Positions 8,914 to 17,849 of a stretch of DNA of 64,000 nt are shown piece after piece; position 1 is the first letter of the stretch; every line of letters starts with the position of its first letter. A model generated the notes under the pieces. The model worked only from the letters and a program-made list of their open reading frames with translations. It was not told the DNA's origin and did not search any database. The stretch is from VXNF01 sp965116465 (lineage in GTDB: Bacteria; Actinomycetota; Acidimicrobiia; Acidimicrobiales; CATQHL01). The stretch spans positions 2,046,001-2,110,000 of the forward strand of contig OZ220687.1 of assembly GCA_965116465.1 (NCBI GenBank). Reading direction: 5' to 3'. A program made the position numbers and the translations under genes.

Positions 8914-9596
8914 TGCCGCCGGCACCCCGGGGAGGCCCCCAGCACATCCCGCGCCCGGCGGGCGCCCGTGCGGGCGCGGCGGCGCCGTGGGGGGATCTGG
9001 CGCCGGAGGAGCGCCGGGTGGATCTGGAGGTGCTGCGGCACAGGCTCGGGAACCGGCGGGAACCGCAGGAGCCGCCGAGCGGCCCGCGGCTCTCGGCGGT
9101 GCTCATCCCGCTCTACGCACACCGGGAGGAGCCGCACGTGATCCTCACCCGCCGGGCGGCCCACCTGCGCACGCACGGCCACGAGGTGGCGTTCCCCGGC
9201 GGCGGCCGCGAACCCGGCGACGCCGACCTCTGGGAGACGGCGCTCCGGGAGACCCGCGAGGAGATCGGGCTGGATCCCGTCGCGGCGGTGCGCATCGGGG
9301 AGCTGGATCCGTTCTTCACCGTGGGCAGCGACTCGCTCGTGCACTCCTACGTCGCCGAACTGCCCGCCGGGCATCCGGGCGGGCTGCGGCCCGACCCCGC
9401 CGAGGTGGAGAAGATCCTCCACGTCCCGCTGCGCCATCTGCTGGAACCCGGCGTCTACCGCCAGGAGCTCTGGCCTCGGGACGGCGCCGTGCGGCCGATC
9501 AACTTCTTCGAGATCCCCGGCGACACGATCTGGGGCGCAACCGCCGCCATCCTCCGGCAGCTGCTCGTGATCGCCGTGGGGGTCGCGGCCGGCTAG
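8913..9596 (+). CDS. NUDIX hydrolase, CoA pyrophosphatase type
   Basis: Predicted to hydrolyse CoA or acyl-CoA to phosphopantetheine and 3',5'-ADP. The NUDIX box GGGREPGDADLWETALRETREEIGL is complete (shown here only to its catalytic REtreEIG core), and upstream sits the CoA-subfamily signature LTRRAAHLRTHGHEVAFPGG. About 60 residues of Pro/Gly-rich sequence precede the domain. ATG at 8913 overlaps the previous stop by one base; a GTG immediately before it (8910) could also serve. The protein is about 228 residues, normal for NudL-like enzymes. CoA specificity rests on that signature only. Confidence 0.87.
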   Translation: MPPAPRGGPQHIPRPAGARAGAAAPWGDLAPEERRVDLEVLRHRLGNRREPQEPPSGPRLSAVLIPLYAHREEPHVILTRRAAHLRTHGHEVAFPGGGREPGDADLWETALRETREEIGLDPVAAVRIGELDPFFTVGSDSLVHSYVAELPAGHPGGLRPDPAEVEKILHVPLRHLLEPGVYRQELWPRDGAVRPINFFEIPGDTIWGATAAILRQLLVIAVGVAAG

Positions 9597-9691
9597 CGGG
9601 AGCACGGTCCGCTCCGATCCGCCGCCCTCGCCCCGGGCGCCGCGGGCAGGCACAGGTCGTCGCCCGGCCACGCGGCCGGTAGACATCCCCC

Positions 9692-11161
9692 ATGGATATT
9701 TCAGATCACGACAACGGCTCGCCGCCGCTGCCGGACCCGGGGCCCGCGGCGCCCCACATGACGCCCGACGAGTTGCGACTGTGGGGTGGGCGCTTCCTGG
9801 ACTGGGTGGCCGGCTACCACGAGCGGATCGAGGACTTCCCCGTCCTCTCCCAGGTTCGCCCCGGCGAGGTGGCCGACGGGCTGCCGGCGTCGCCGCCGAC
9901 CGAGCCGGAGGGGTTCGACAGCGTCCTGGAAGACCTGGATCGGGTCATCGTGCCGGGGCTCACCCACTGGCAGGCGCCGGGGTTCTTCGCCTTCTTCCCG
10001 ACGCCGGCCACCGGCCCCGCCATCCTGGGCGACCTGCTGTCGTCGGGCCTCGGCGTCCAGGGGATGCTCTGGGCCTCCAGCCCGGCTTGCACCGAGTTGG
10101 AGACCCGGGTGATGGACTGGCTGGCGGAGTTGTGCGCGCTTCCCCAGCGGTTCCGCAGCGACTCCGCCGGGGGCGGGGTGATCCAGGATTCGGCCTCCGG
10201 TTCAACGCTGTGCGCGCTCGTTGCCGCCAGGGAGCGTGCCCTCGCCACCGCCGGCGGGGCGACCGTTGCCGACCTCGTCGTGTACACGTCCGAGCACGCT
10301 CACTCGTCGATCTACAAGGGTGCCCGCATCGCCGGCTTCGGCGCCGACCACATCCGCAACGTCGCAGGCGACCCCGCCTACGCCATGAGCCCCGAGGGGC
10401 TCGTCGAGGCCGTCGCCGCGGACCGGGCCGCCGGTCTGGTGCCGGCCGCGGTGGTGGCCACCGCCGGGACGACGTCCTCCCTGGCGTTCGATCCGGTGGC
10501 CCGGCTGGCGGACATCGCCGGCGCCGAGGGCATGTGGATCCACGTCGACGGCGCCATGGCGGGCGCCGCCGCCGTCTGCCCGGAGTTCCGCTTCGTGAAC
10601 CGTGGCCTCGACGCGGTGGACAGCTACTCCTTCAACCCGCACAAGTGGCTGCTCACCAACCTCGACTGCTCGGCCATGTGGGTCGCCGACCGCGCCGCGC
10701 TCACCGATGCGCTCGGCATCACGCCGGAGTACCTGCGCAACCCCGAGAGCGACAGGGGGACGGTGATCGACTACCGGGACTGGCAGGTGCCGCTGGGGCG
10801 CCGCTTCCGCTCGCTGAAGCTCTGGCTGGTGCTGCGCTGGTACGGGGCGGAGGGCCTGCAGGCGCACATCCGCTCGGGCGTCGCCTGGGCGCAGCGGTTC
10901 GCCGACGAGGTGCGCCGGCACCCCGATTTCGAACTGGCCGCACCCGCGCCGCTCAGCCTGGTGTGCTTCCGCCACCGGGCCGGCGACGACGCCAACCGGC
11001 GCATCCTGGCGGCGCTGAACGAATCGGGACGCTTCTACCTCACCCACACCGTCCTCGACGGCCGCTACACGCTGCGCCTCTCGGTGGGAACCGTCGCAAC
11101 GCGTGCCCACCACGTCGAGGCCGCCTGGGAGGCCATCACCGAGGCAGCCGCCCGACTCTGA
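9692..11161 (+). CDS. PLP-dependent group II amino-acid decarboxylase
   Basis: Member of the aromatic-L-amino-acid/glutamate decarboxylase family. The 489-residue protein has the PLP-binding SFNPHKWLLTNLDC with Lys318, the IHVDGAMAGAAAVCPEFR motif that contacts the pyridine nitrogen, THWQAPGFFAFFP near the N-terminus (substrate pocket of the aromatic branch) and SASGSTLCALVAARERAL. These favour the DOPA/Trp/Tyr branch over glutamate. A TAGACA hexamer ends 7 bases before the ATG, a weak leaderless -10. It stands alone, transcribed after the NUDIX gene with a 95-base gap. The exact amine product is unknown. Confidence 0.88.
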   Translation: MDISDHDNGSPPLPDPGPAAPHMTPDELRLWGGRFLDWVAGYHERIEDFPVLSQVRPGEVADGLPASPPTEPEGFDSVLEDLDRVIVPGLTHWQAPGFFAFFPTPATGPAILGDLLSSGLGVQGMLWASSPACTELETRVMDWLAELCALPQRFRSDSAGGGVIQDSASGSTLCALVAARERALATAGGATVADLVVYTSEHAHSSIYKGARIAGFGADHIRNVAGDPAYAMSPEGLVEAVAADRAAGLVPAAVVATAGTTSSLAFDPVARLADIAGAEGMWIHVDGAMAGAAAVCPEFRFVNRGLDAVDSYSFNPHKWLLTNLDCSAMWVADRAALTDALGITPEYLRNPESDRGTVIDYRDWQVPLGRRFRSLKLWLVLRWYGAEGLQAHIRSGVAWAQRFADEVRRHPDFELAAPAPLSLVCFRHRAGDDANRRILAALNESGRFYLTHTVLDGRYTLRLSVGTVATRAHHVEAAWEAITEAAARL

Positions 11162-11190
11162 GTATGCCCGCCGGTCCGGGCGGCGCTGCC

Positions 11191-11196
11191 TATGCT
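11191..11196 (+). promoter_or_regulatory. Candidate -10 (TATGCT) for guaB3
   Basis: TATGCT fits the TAnnnT actinobacterial -10 and would start RNA near 11203, just before the GGGGAGG ribosome site at 11204-11210. This supports the GTG at 11219 rather than the in-frame ATG that lies inside the hexamer itself. Confidence 0.4.
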
Positions 11197-11218
11197 CCCG
11201 GCAGGGGAGGTGCGCGCG

Positions 11219-12382
11219 GTGGCGGACATCGAGATCGGATTCGGAAAGAGCGGGCGTCGCGCCTACGGGCTCGACGAGATCACGATCGTGCCCGCCCGGC
11301 GCACCCGCGATCCCGACGACGTGGACATCTCCTGGGAGATCGACGCCTACCGTCTGCCGCTGCCGCTGCTGGCCTCGGCCATGGACAGCGTGGTGTCGCC
11401 CGAGACGGCGGGGCTCATCGGGAGGCTGGGCGGCATCGGCGTCCTGAACGTCGAGGGCCTGTGGACCCGCTACGAGGATCCCGAGCCGGCCTTCGAGGCG
11501 ATCCGGAACGCGCCCGACGACGAGGCCACGACCCGCATGCAGGAGGTCTACGCGGCGCCGCTCATCCCGGAGTTGATCGGCGAGCGGGTGCGACAGATGA
11601 GGGAGTCCACCGCGCTGGTCAGCGCGGCCGTGACACCGCAGCGGGCGAGGATGCTGCTCGACCAACTGGCCGCCGCCGAGGTCGACCTGCTGGTGATTCA
11701 GGGCACGGTCGTGACCGCCGAGCACAAGTCCAAGGCCCGCAAGCCGCTCAACCTGAAGAAGGTCGTCCGCGAGCTCCCGATGCCGGTCGTCGTGGGTGGC
11801 TGTGCCAGCTACGAGGCCGGGCTGCACCTCATGCGCACCGGGGCGTCCGGCGTGCTGGTCGGCGTGGGACCGGGTGCGGCCTGCACCAGCCGCGGCGTCC
11901 TGGGCATCGGCGTTCCCCAGGCCACCGCCATCGCCGACGTGCGGGCCGCTCGGATGCGCCATCTCGACGAGACCGGGGTCTACGTGCACCTGATCGCCGA
12001 CGGCGGGATGGCGACCGGCGGCGACATCGCCAAGGCGGTCGCCTGCGGTGCCGACGCCGTGATGCTGGGGTCCCCGCTGGCGGCGGCGGTCGAGGCGCCC
12101 GGCGGCGGCTACCACTGGGGGATGGCGACGCCGCACGCGGCGCTGCCCCGCGGCGCCCGGGTGCACGTCGGACGTCGGGGCCCGCTGGAGGAGATTCTCT
12201 GTGGCCCGGCCCGGGAGGCCGACGGTCGCAGCAACCTGTTCGGTGCGCTGGCGACCACGATGGCGGCGAGCGGCTACGCCACACTCAAGGAACTCCAGAA
12301 GGCCGACGTGATGGTGGCGCCTTCGATCGCCAGCGAGGGCAAGGCCCTGCAACGCCAACAGGGCGTCGGCATGGGGCTGTGA
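11219..12382 (+). CDS. guaB3: GuaB3 family IMP dehydrogenase-related protein
   Basis: An actinobacterial/cyanobacterial IMPDH-family paralogue without CBS domains, expected to act on GMP or IMP; reported family members work as GMP reductase-like enzymes, but the role here is not shown by sequence. The barrel begins ADIEIGFGKSGRRAYGLDEI and contains VLASAMD-type LLASAMDSVVSP, the catalytic loop GPGAACTSRGVLGIGVP with its Cys, and LIADGGMATGGDIAKAVACGADAVMLGSPLA (read as the phosphate site). Length 387 is typical. GTG 11219 is chosen over ATG 11192 because a strong GGGGAGG sits 8 bases upstream and the family starts at this residue. It overlaps guaA by four bases (GTGA). Confidence 0.9.
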   Translation: MADIEIGFGKSGRRAYGLDEITIVPARRTRDPDDVDISWEIDAYRLPLPLLASAMDSVVSPETAGLIGRLGGIGVLNVEGLWTRYEDPEPAFEAIRNAPDDEATTRMQEVYAAPLIPELIGERVRQMRESTALVSAAVTPQRARMLLDQLAAAEVDLLVIQGTVVTAEHKSKARKPLNLKKVVRELPMPVVVGGCASYEAGLHLMRTGASGVLVGVGPGAACTSRGVLGIGVPQATAIADVRAARMRHLDETGVYVHLIADGGMATGGDIAKAVACGADAVMLGSPLAAAVEAPGGGYHWGMATPHAALPRGARVHVGRRGPLEEILCGPAREADGRSNLFGALATTMAASGYATLKELQKADVMVAPSIASEGKALQRQQGVGMGL

Positions 12383-13932
12383 CCGGCGCGGGAGCCGGCG
12401 CCGCCCACCAGGGCGGCGTGCTGGTGGTGGACTTCGGCGCCCAGTACGCCCAGCTCATCGCCCGGCGGGTTCGCGAGGCCCGCGTGTACAGCGAGATCGT
12501 GCCGCACGACATCACGCCCGAGCGCGTGCTCGGGCGCCGACCCGCGGGGCTGATCCTCAGTGGCGGACCGGAGTCGGTGCACGCCGACGGTGCCCCGCGG
12601 CTCGATCCGGAGGTTCTCTCGCTGGGTGTGCCGATCCTCGGAATCTGCTACGGGGCGCAGCTACTCGCCGACGAGCTCGGCGGCAAGGTGGACCGCAGCG
12701 GGCTCGCCGAGTACGGCCGGGTGAAGCTGGAGGTGACCCGGCCCGGCAAGGTCGTCTCCGCCGGGCTCCCTCCCTCTCAGGAGGTCTGGATGAGCCACCG
12801 TGATGCCGTGGTGCTCCCCCCCGCCGGTGCCGTGGTGACCGCTGTGACCGCGGACGCGCCGGCGGCGGCCTTCGAGAACGCCGAGCGCGGACTGTTCGGC
12901 GTGCAGTTCCATCCCGAGGTGGCGCACACCCCACAGGGCCAGCGGATGCTGGAGAACTTCCTGTACGAGGCGTGCGACTGTGCCCCGGAGTGGACCCCCG
13001 ACTGCATCGTCGAGAACTCCGTGGCCAAGATCCGCGCGCAGGTGGGCGACGGGCGGGCGGTCTGCGGGCTGTCGGGAGGGGTCGACTCGGCGGTCGCCGC
13101 GTCGCTCGTGCGTCGAGCCATCGGCGACCGTCTCACCTGCGTGTTCGTCGACACCGGGTTGATGCGTGCGGGCGAGGGCGAGCAGGTGCGCGAGACCTTC
13201 GGCGGCGACGGCGGCCTGGTCTACGTGGATGCCTCGGCGCGTTTCGCCGCCGCGCTCGCCGGCGTCGTCGAGCCGGAGGCCAAACGGCGCATCATCGGCG
13301 AGTTGTTCGTGCGCATCTTCGAGGCCGAGGCGCGTGCCCTCGGCGATGCGGACTTCCTCGTGCAGGGCACGCTGTATCCCGACGTGATCGAATCGGGCGG
13401 CGACGTGGCCGCCCGCATCAAGAGCCACCACAACGTCGGCGGACTCCCTGCCGACATGCAGCTGGAACTCGTGGAGCCGCTGCGCGACCTGTTCAAGGAC
13501 GAGGTGCGTCTGGTCGGCGAGCAGCTGGGTCTGCCGCCCGAGGTCGTCTGGCGCCATCCGTTTCCCGGTCCGGGGCTGGCCGTGCGCATCGTCGGCGAGG
13601 TCACGCCCGAGCGGGTCGAGACGGTGCGCGCCGCAGATGCCATCGTGCGTGCCGAGATCCGCCGCGCCGGCCTGGACCGGGAGGTGTGGCAGGTCCTGGC
13701 GGTGCTGCTGGAGGTTCGATCGGTGGGCGTCATGGGAGACGAGCGCACCTACGGCCACCCGATCGTGATCCGCGCCGTCACCAGCGCGGACGCCATGACC
13801 GCCGACTTCGCCCGCCTGCCCTACGACGTGCTGGAGACCATGGCCGGGCGGATCGTGGCCGAGGTGCCCGGCGTCAACCGGGTGGTCTACGACATCACGT
13901 CCAAGCCTCCCGGCACCATCGAGTGGGAGTGA
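12379..13932 (+). CDS. guaA: GMP synthase (glutamine-hydrolysing)
   Basis: Converts XMP to GMP with ATP and glutamine. The N-terminal class I glutaminase (residues 15-200) has the nucleophile in GICYGAQLL (Cys90) and its partner in GVQFHPEV. The PP-loop SGGVDSAVAASLVRR binds ATP, and the C-terminal dimer domain ends KPPGTIEWE, an invariant tail. Length 517 is standard. GTG 12379 overlaps the guaB3 stop by four bases, and the glutaminase motif VLVVDFGAQYAQLI starts 13 residues in. The same frame stays open far upstream inside the preceding genes, a GC-rich artefact. Confidence 0.97.
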   Translation: MTGAGAGAAHQGGVLVVDFGAQYAQLIARRVREARVYSEIVPHDITPERVLGRRPAGLILSGGPESVHADGAPRLDPEVLSLGVPILGICYGAQLLADELGGKVDRSGLAEYGRVKLEVTRPGKVVSAGLPPSQEVWMSHRDAVVLPPAGAVVTAVTADAPAAAFENAERGLFGVQFHPEVAHTPQGQRMLENFLYEACDCAPEWTPDCIVENSVAKIRAQVGDGRAVCGLSGGVDSAVAASLVRRAIGDRLTCVFVDTGLMRAGEGEQVRETFGGDGGLVYVDASARFAAALAGVVEPEAKRRIIGELFVRIFEAEARALGDADFLVQGTLYPDVIESGGDVAARIKSHHNVGGLPADMQLELVEPLRDLFKDEVRLVGEQLGLPPEVVWRHPFPGPGLAVRIVGEVTPERVETVRAADAIVRAEIRRAGLDREVWQVLAVLLEVRSVGVMGDERTYGHPIVIRAVTSADAMTADFARLPYDVLETMAGRIVAEVPGVNRVVYDITSKPPGTIEWE

Positions 13933-13952
13933 GTTGATCCCCCCGGCTCCGG

Positions 13953-15521
13953 TCAGGCCTGATCGGAGGGGCGCACCAGCACCGCCAGGTTCACCGAGAA
14001 CTCCAGATCACGGCGTTGACGGTCCACCTTGGTGACCTCGGCCAGGACGCTGTCGCCGGGGACGACCACCTCCCGTGGATGGCGGATGGGGTTCTCGGCG
14101 AGCTCGGCGGTCGGCACCAGTCCCCTGATCCCGTCGCCGACGGTCACGAACGCCCCGAACGGGGCGAGCGAGACGACGGTCGCCTGGTGCCGCTCGCCCG
14201 GACGTATCGCCTTGAGGGGGTCCTCGCCGATCCGCAGTGACAGGTCGAGGTTCAGCTTGGCGGGAGCGGTGTGCAGCACGACGGCCTCCACCTCGTCCCC
14301 GACCGCCACGACGTCGCCGGGTCGGCGCACCCGGAACCAGCTCAGCTCGCTCCGGCGGATCCGGCCCCGGAGGTTTCCCTCGGCCAGCACCAGCGCCCCG
14401 AAGTCCTCGACCTTCGTCACCCGGGCGCGCACCTTCGTGCCGGGGGACAGCTCGGTGAGGCGCTTGCGGGCGGCCTGCCGGTCGCGGGTGCGCAGCGCGG
14501 CCTTGCGGGACAGGATGCAGCGGCCCTTGAGCTGGTTCACCTCGGTGACCTTGCACTCCACCTCGGTGCCCACGAGCGCTTCGAGGTCGTCGTCACCCGC
14601 CATCGAGGCCGGCACGAATGCCCGGATGCCGATGTCCACGGTGAGACCGGCCGCGACGGCATCGGTCACGGTGCCGGAGATGATCTCGCCGGTCTTGCGG
14701 GCGGTCTCGGCAAGGTCCCAGGCCTTCTGCTGGCGTCCCCAACTCCGGGAGAGCACGATGCGCTGCTTGTGGTCCTCGCGGACCAGAACCGCCGCCTCGA
14801 CGGTGTCACCGACCTGCACCTCGCCGGCGAGGTCCACGTCGAGTCCTGCTGTCCAGTGGCGGCTGCCGACCACGCCGACGCGCCCCGAGCCCAGATCCAG
14901 TTCGATCTCACGGCGGTCCACCATCTTCACGACGCCCGTGACGATGTCGCCGCTGCTCAACCCACCGGTCGTGGCGGCCGACGGGATCGGCGTGCCGATT
15001 CCGGAGCCAGGCTCGGGGGCCGCGGGTTTCTCGGGCGGGGATCCGCCGCTCTCGCCGTCAGGCTGCGCCGCGGCGGCAACGGCCTCCGCCGCCGGTTCCT
15101 CGGCTGCTGGTTCCTCTGCTGGTTCCTCTGCCGGTTCCTCTGCTGCTGGTTCTTCGGCTGCTGGTTCTTCGGCTGCTGGTTCCTCTGCCGGCTCCTCGGG
15201 GGCTGGTTCCGCTGCCGGGCCTTCGGCCGGTGCTTCTTCGGCCGTAGGTTCCTCTGCCGGTTCCTCGGCCGCGGCTTCTTGGACCCCTGGTTCGGCCGCT
15301 GGTTCCTCTGATGGTTCCTCGGCAGGCTCCTCGGCCGGCGATTGCTCGTCCGGCGGCTCGCCGGTGTCGTCAGCGGCCTGCTCGTTCGCCGGTTGCTCGT
15401 CCGTCGGTTGCTCGGCGGGGGCTTCGGCCGTGGACCCTGCAGGTGGTTCGACTTCAGCCTGGTCGCCGGTCGCGGCGTCGAGAGCCGTCGCGTCGTCGGG
15501 CTGATTCGCTGCCTCGGTCAC
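13953..15521 (-). CDS. S1-domain RNA-binding protein with acidic repeat N-terminus
   Basis: Residues 190-522 contain four S1 OB-folds in the order GDIVTGVVKMV, GEIISGTVTDA, GTKVRARVTKVEDFGALV and GERHQATVVSLAPFGAFV, each closing with LSR/LSL-type strands. This resembles ribosomal protein S1, but the surroundings are not those of rpsA, so it may be S1 itself or an accessory mRNA-binding paralogue. Residues 32-149 are a degenerate Pro-Ala-Glu repeat (AAEEP/AEEP units), strongly acidic and probably disordered. GTG 15521 is preferred over the ATG at 15560 because TACCAT lies at 15534-15529, exactly where a leaderless -10 belongs. It is divergent from the pcrA gene and convergent with guaA. Confidence 0.85.
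   Translation of the reverse strand: MTEAANQPDDATALDAATGDQAEVEPPAGSTAEAPAEQPTDEQPANEQAADDTGEPPDEQSPAEEPAEEPSEEPAAEPGVQEAAAEEPAEEPTAEEAPAEGPAAEPAPEEPAEEPAAEEPAAEEPAAEEPAEEPAEEPAAEEPAAEAVAAAAQPDGESGGSPPEKPAAPEPGSGIGTPIPSAATTGGLSSGDIVTGVVKMVDRREIELDLGSGRVGVVGSRHWTAGLDVDLAGEVQVGDTVEAAVLVREDHKQRIVLSRSWGRQQKAWDLAETARKTGEIISGTVTDAVAAGLTVDIGIRAFVPASMAGDDDLEALVGTEVECKVTEVNQLKGRCILSRKAALRTRDRQAARKRLTELSPGTKVRARVTKVEDFGALVLAEGNLRGRIRRSELSWFRVRRPGDVVAVGDEVEAVVLHTAPAKLNLDLSLRIGEDPLKAIRPGERHQATVVSLAPFGAFVTVGDGIRGLVPTAELAENPIRHPREVVVPGDSVLAEVTKVDRQRRDLEFSVNLAVLVRPSDQA
15075..15428 (-). repeat. Degenerate repeat coding for Pro-Ala-Glu tract
   Basis: About 350 bases inside the S1-protein gene made of 12- and 15-base units that read GGTTCCTCTGCT / GGTTCTTCGGCTGCT on the + strand, giving EEPAEEPAAEEP-like protein. 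Such tracts can change length by slippage. Confidence 0.75.
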
Positions 15522-15528
15522 GGCGCCG

Positions 15529-15534
15529 ATGGTA
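15529..15534 (-). promoter_or_regulatory. Leaderless -10 (TACCAT) of the S1-protein gene
   Basis: TACCAT on the minus strand ends 8 bases before GTG 15521, so transcription would begin at or next to the start codon. It decides the start of that gene. Confidence 0.5.
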
Positions 15535-15604
15535 CCGCCGACCCCCACGGCTCCCTGCATCGGGCCTGCGGGTCCGGCGGCAGGGCGCTGTCAGCGCGCA
15601 CCGG

Positions 15605-15610
15605 TAGGGT
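15605..15610 (+). promoter_or_regulatory. Leaderless -10 (TAGGGT) of pcrA
   Basis: TAGGGT ends 8 bases before ATG 15618, predicting a leaderless mRNA. Only about 70 bases separate it from the opposing TACCAT of the S1-protein gene. Confidence 0.5.
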
Positions 15611-15617
15611 GCCCGCG

Positions 15618-17849
15618 ATGGCGCTGCTGAACCCCGCCCAGTACGACGCCGTCCTGCACACCGGCGGCCCGCTGCTCGTCAGCGCCGGCGCCGGGTCGGG
15701 CAAGACGCGGGTGCTCACACACCGGATCGCCCACCTCATCGCCGAGCGGGGCGTCTCGCCGTTCGCCATCCTGGCCATCACCTTCACCAACAAAGCCGCC
15801 GAGGAGATGCACGCCCGGGTGGTTGACTTGGTCGGCCCGGTGGCGGAGCGCATGTGGGTGCGCACCTTCCACTCGGCCTGCGCCCGCATCCTGCGCGTCG
15901 AGGCTGAGCGGGTGGGCTATCCCGCTGGCTTCAGCATCTATGACCAGTCCGACTCGGTCCGCCTGACGCGCTACATCATGGCTGAACTGAATTTGGGCGC
16001 GCACCGCTCGGCAGCCGCCGCTTTCCACAGCCGTATCAGCTCCGCCAAGAACGATCTGGTCGGACCTCTCGACTACGCCGAGTCCGTAGCCGGCAAGGAT
16101 CGCCACCTCGAGCACACTGCCTTGGTCTACACGGAGTACCAGCGCCGCCTGCAACGCGCGGGGGCCATGGACTTCGACGACCTGCTGGCGCTTGTGGTCC
16201 GCCTGTTCCGGGAGCACCCCGACGTTCTGGCCCGCTACCAGGAGCGCTTCCAGCATGTCCTGGTTGACGAGTACCAGGACACCAACCGGGCGCAGAACGA
16301 GATCGTGCTGATGCTCGGCGCCCGGCACCGCAACGTCTTCGTGGTGGGTGACGCGGACCAGTCCATCTACCGCTTCCGCGGCGCCACGATGCGCAACATC
16401 CTGGACTTCGAGAGCGCCTTCGAGGACACGACGGTGATCCTGCTGGAGCAGAACTACCGCTCGACGCAGAACGTGCTGGACGCCGCCAACGCGGTGATAG
16501 CCAACAACGTCAACCGACATCCCAAGAGGCTCTGGACCGACGCCGCAAGAGGGGAGCGCATCGTCTGGTACCGCGCCGCCGACGAGGATGACGAGGCCCG
16601 CTGGGTGGTGCGCGAGATCCAGCGGCTGGCCACCGACGGGCGTGCGCTCAGCGACTTCGCTGTGATTTACCGGATCAACGCCCAGAGCCGTGCGCTCGAG
16701 ACGGCGCTGAATGCCGAGGACCTGCCTTACCAGGTAGTCGGCGGCACGGCCTTCTATGACCGGCGCGAAGTGCGTGACGCTCTAGCGTACGTGCGAGCCG
16801 CGGTGAACCCGGGTGACGAGGTGAGCCTCAAGCGGGTCTTGAATGTGCCGCGGCGCGGCGTCGGCGACCGTTCTGTGGAACGACTCGATGCCTGGGCGGC
16901 GAGCACCGGGCTGCCGTTCAGCGAGGCGCTACGACGGCCCTCCGAGGCGGGCGCGAGCGGCGCGGCGCTGTCGGGCATCGAGGGTTTCACGACCCTGCTG
17001 GACGAAGCCGCCGGCCGGCTCGCCGAGGGTCCAGAAGGGGTGCTGGAATTCCTCCTGACCCGCAGCGGCTACCTGGAGGAACTGCAAGAGGAGATGGAAC
17101 AGGGAAGCATGGAGGCCGAGGGTCGGCTGGAAAACCTCTCGGAACTGCTGGCGTTGGCCGGTGAGTCTGAGGAGGTAGGCGAGTTCCTGGAGCAGACCGC
17201 TCTCGTGTCGGCGACCGACGATCTCGACCCCGACGAATCGCGGGTCGTGCTGCTCACTGCCCACGCCGCCAAGGGCCTGCAATTCCCGGTGGTGTTTCTG
17301 ACCGGCCTGGAGGAGAGAATGTTTCCCCGGATGCAGGCGGTCGAGGCGCTGGACAACCCCGAGGAGATGGCCGAGGAGCGCCGCCTGGCATATGTGGGCA
17401 TCACCCGGGCCCGGGAGCGGCTCTACCTGAGCGATGCCGAGCGCCGTACCATGTGGGGAGTCGCGCAGTACAACCAGCAGAGCCGCTTCATCGAGGAGAT
17501 CCCGGTCAAGTTGCTGCATGAGATCTCCGGGCGGACCCCGCGTATCGGTCGGCGGGAACCTGGTGATCCGATCTCCCGCTCCGCCTTCGACGCGCGCCGG
17601 ACGGCCTGGCGGGAGTCGCAGGTGGATCAGGCGCTGCGCGGCGCTGCGGCGCAGGCGACCCCGCCGGCCGGCCCGGGTCCCGCGGAACTGCCGGTCGGCG
17701 CCGACGTGCGCCATCCCGCCTGGGGTGTCGGCGTGGTCGTGGATGCGAGCGGGTCCGGGGAGGACGCCGAGGTGACCGTGCGGTTCCCCGAGGCGGGGGA
17801 GAAGCGGCTGCTGGTGGCCTGGGCCCCGCTGGAGCGGGTCGTCCCCTAG
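15618..17849 (+). CDS. pcrA: ATP-dependent DNA helicase PcrA/UvrD
   Basis: Superfamily 1A 3'-5' helicase for repair and replication restart. The 743-residue protein begins LLNPAQYDAV (Q motif) and has P-loop GAGSGKT (24-30), motif Ia ITFTNKAAEEM, Walker B VDEYQDTN, motif III GDADQSIYRFRGA, motif IV NYRST, motif V TAHAAKGLQFPVVFLTGLEE and motif VI VGITRARERLYL. The last 50 residues (VGADVRHPAWGVGVVV...) form the PcrA-type Tudor domain that binds RNA polymerase. ATG 15618 is favoured over the long open frame upstream by the Q motif and the leaderless -10. Its TAG lies in a CTAG that also holds the stop of the opposing gene. Confidence 0.96.
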   Translation: MALLNPAQYDAVLHTGGPLLVSAGAGSGKTRVLTHRIAHLIAERGVSPFAILAITFTNKAAEEMHARVVDLVGPVAERMWVRTFHSACARILRVEAERVGYPAGFSIYDQSDSVRLTRYIMAELNLGAHRSAAAAFHSRISSAKNDLVGPLDYAESVAGKDRHLEHTALVYTEYQRRLQRAGAMDFDDLLALVVRLFREHPDVLARYQERFQHVLVDEYQDTNRAQNEIVLMLGARHRNVFVVGDADQSIYRFRGATMRNILDFESAFEDTTVILLEQNYRSTQNVLDAANAVIANNVNRHPKRLWTDAARGERIVWYRAADEDDEARWVVREIQRLATDGRALSDFAVIYRINAQSRALETALNAEDLPYQVVGGTAFYDRREVRDALAYVRAAVNPGDEVSLKRVLNVPRRGVGDRSVERLDAWAASTGLPFSEALRRPSEAGASGAALSGIEGFTTLLDEAAGRLAEGPEGVLEFLLTRSGYLEELQEEMEQGSMEAEGRLENLSELLALAGESEEVGEFLEQTALVSATDDLDPDESRVVLLTAHAAKGLQFPVVFLTGLEERMFPRMQAVEALDNPEEMAEERRLAYVGITRARERLYLSDAERRTMWGVAQYNQQSRFIEEIPVKLLHEISGRTPRIGRREPGDPISRSAFDARRTAWRESQVDQALRGAAAQATPPAGPGPAELPVGADVRHPAWGVGVVVDASGSGEDAEVTVRFPEAGEKRLLVAWAPLERVVP

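Noticed and set aside
9781..12378. Long open frame on the + strand continuing upstream of guaA through the decarboxylase and guaB3
   Set aside because: guaA motifs begin at 12379; the upstream part is an out-of-frame shadow rich in Arg, Gly and Pro.
13953..13962. TCAGGCCTGA palindrome as terminator between guaA and the S1-protein gene
   Set aside because: A perfect 10-base palindrome has no loop and cannot form a useful hairpin; it merely contains the S1-protein stop codon.
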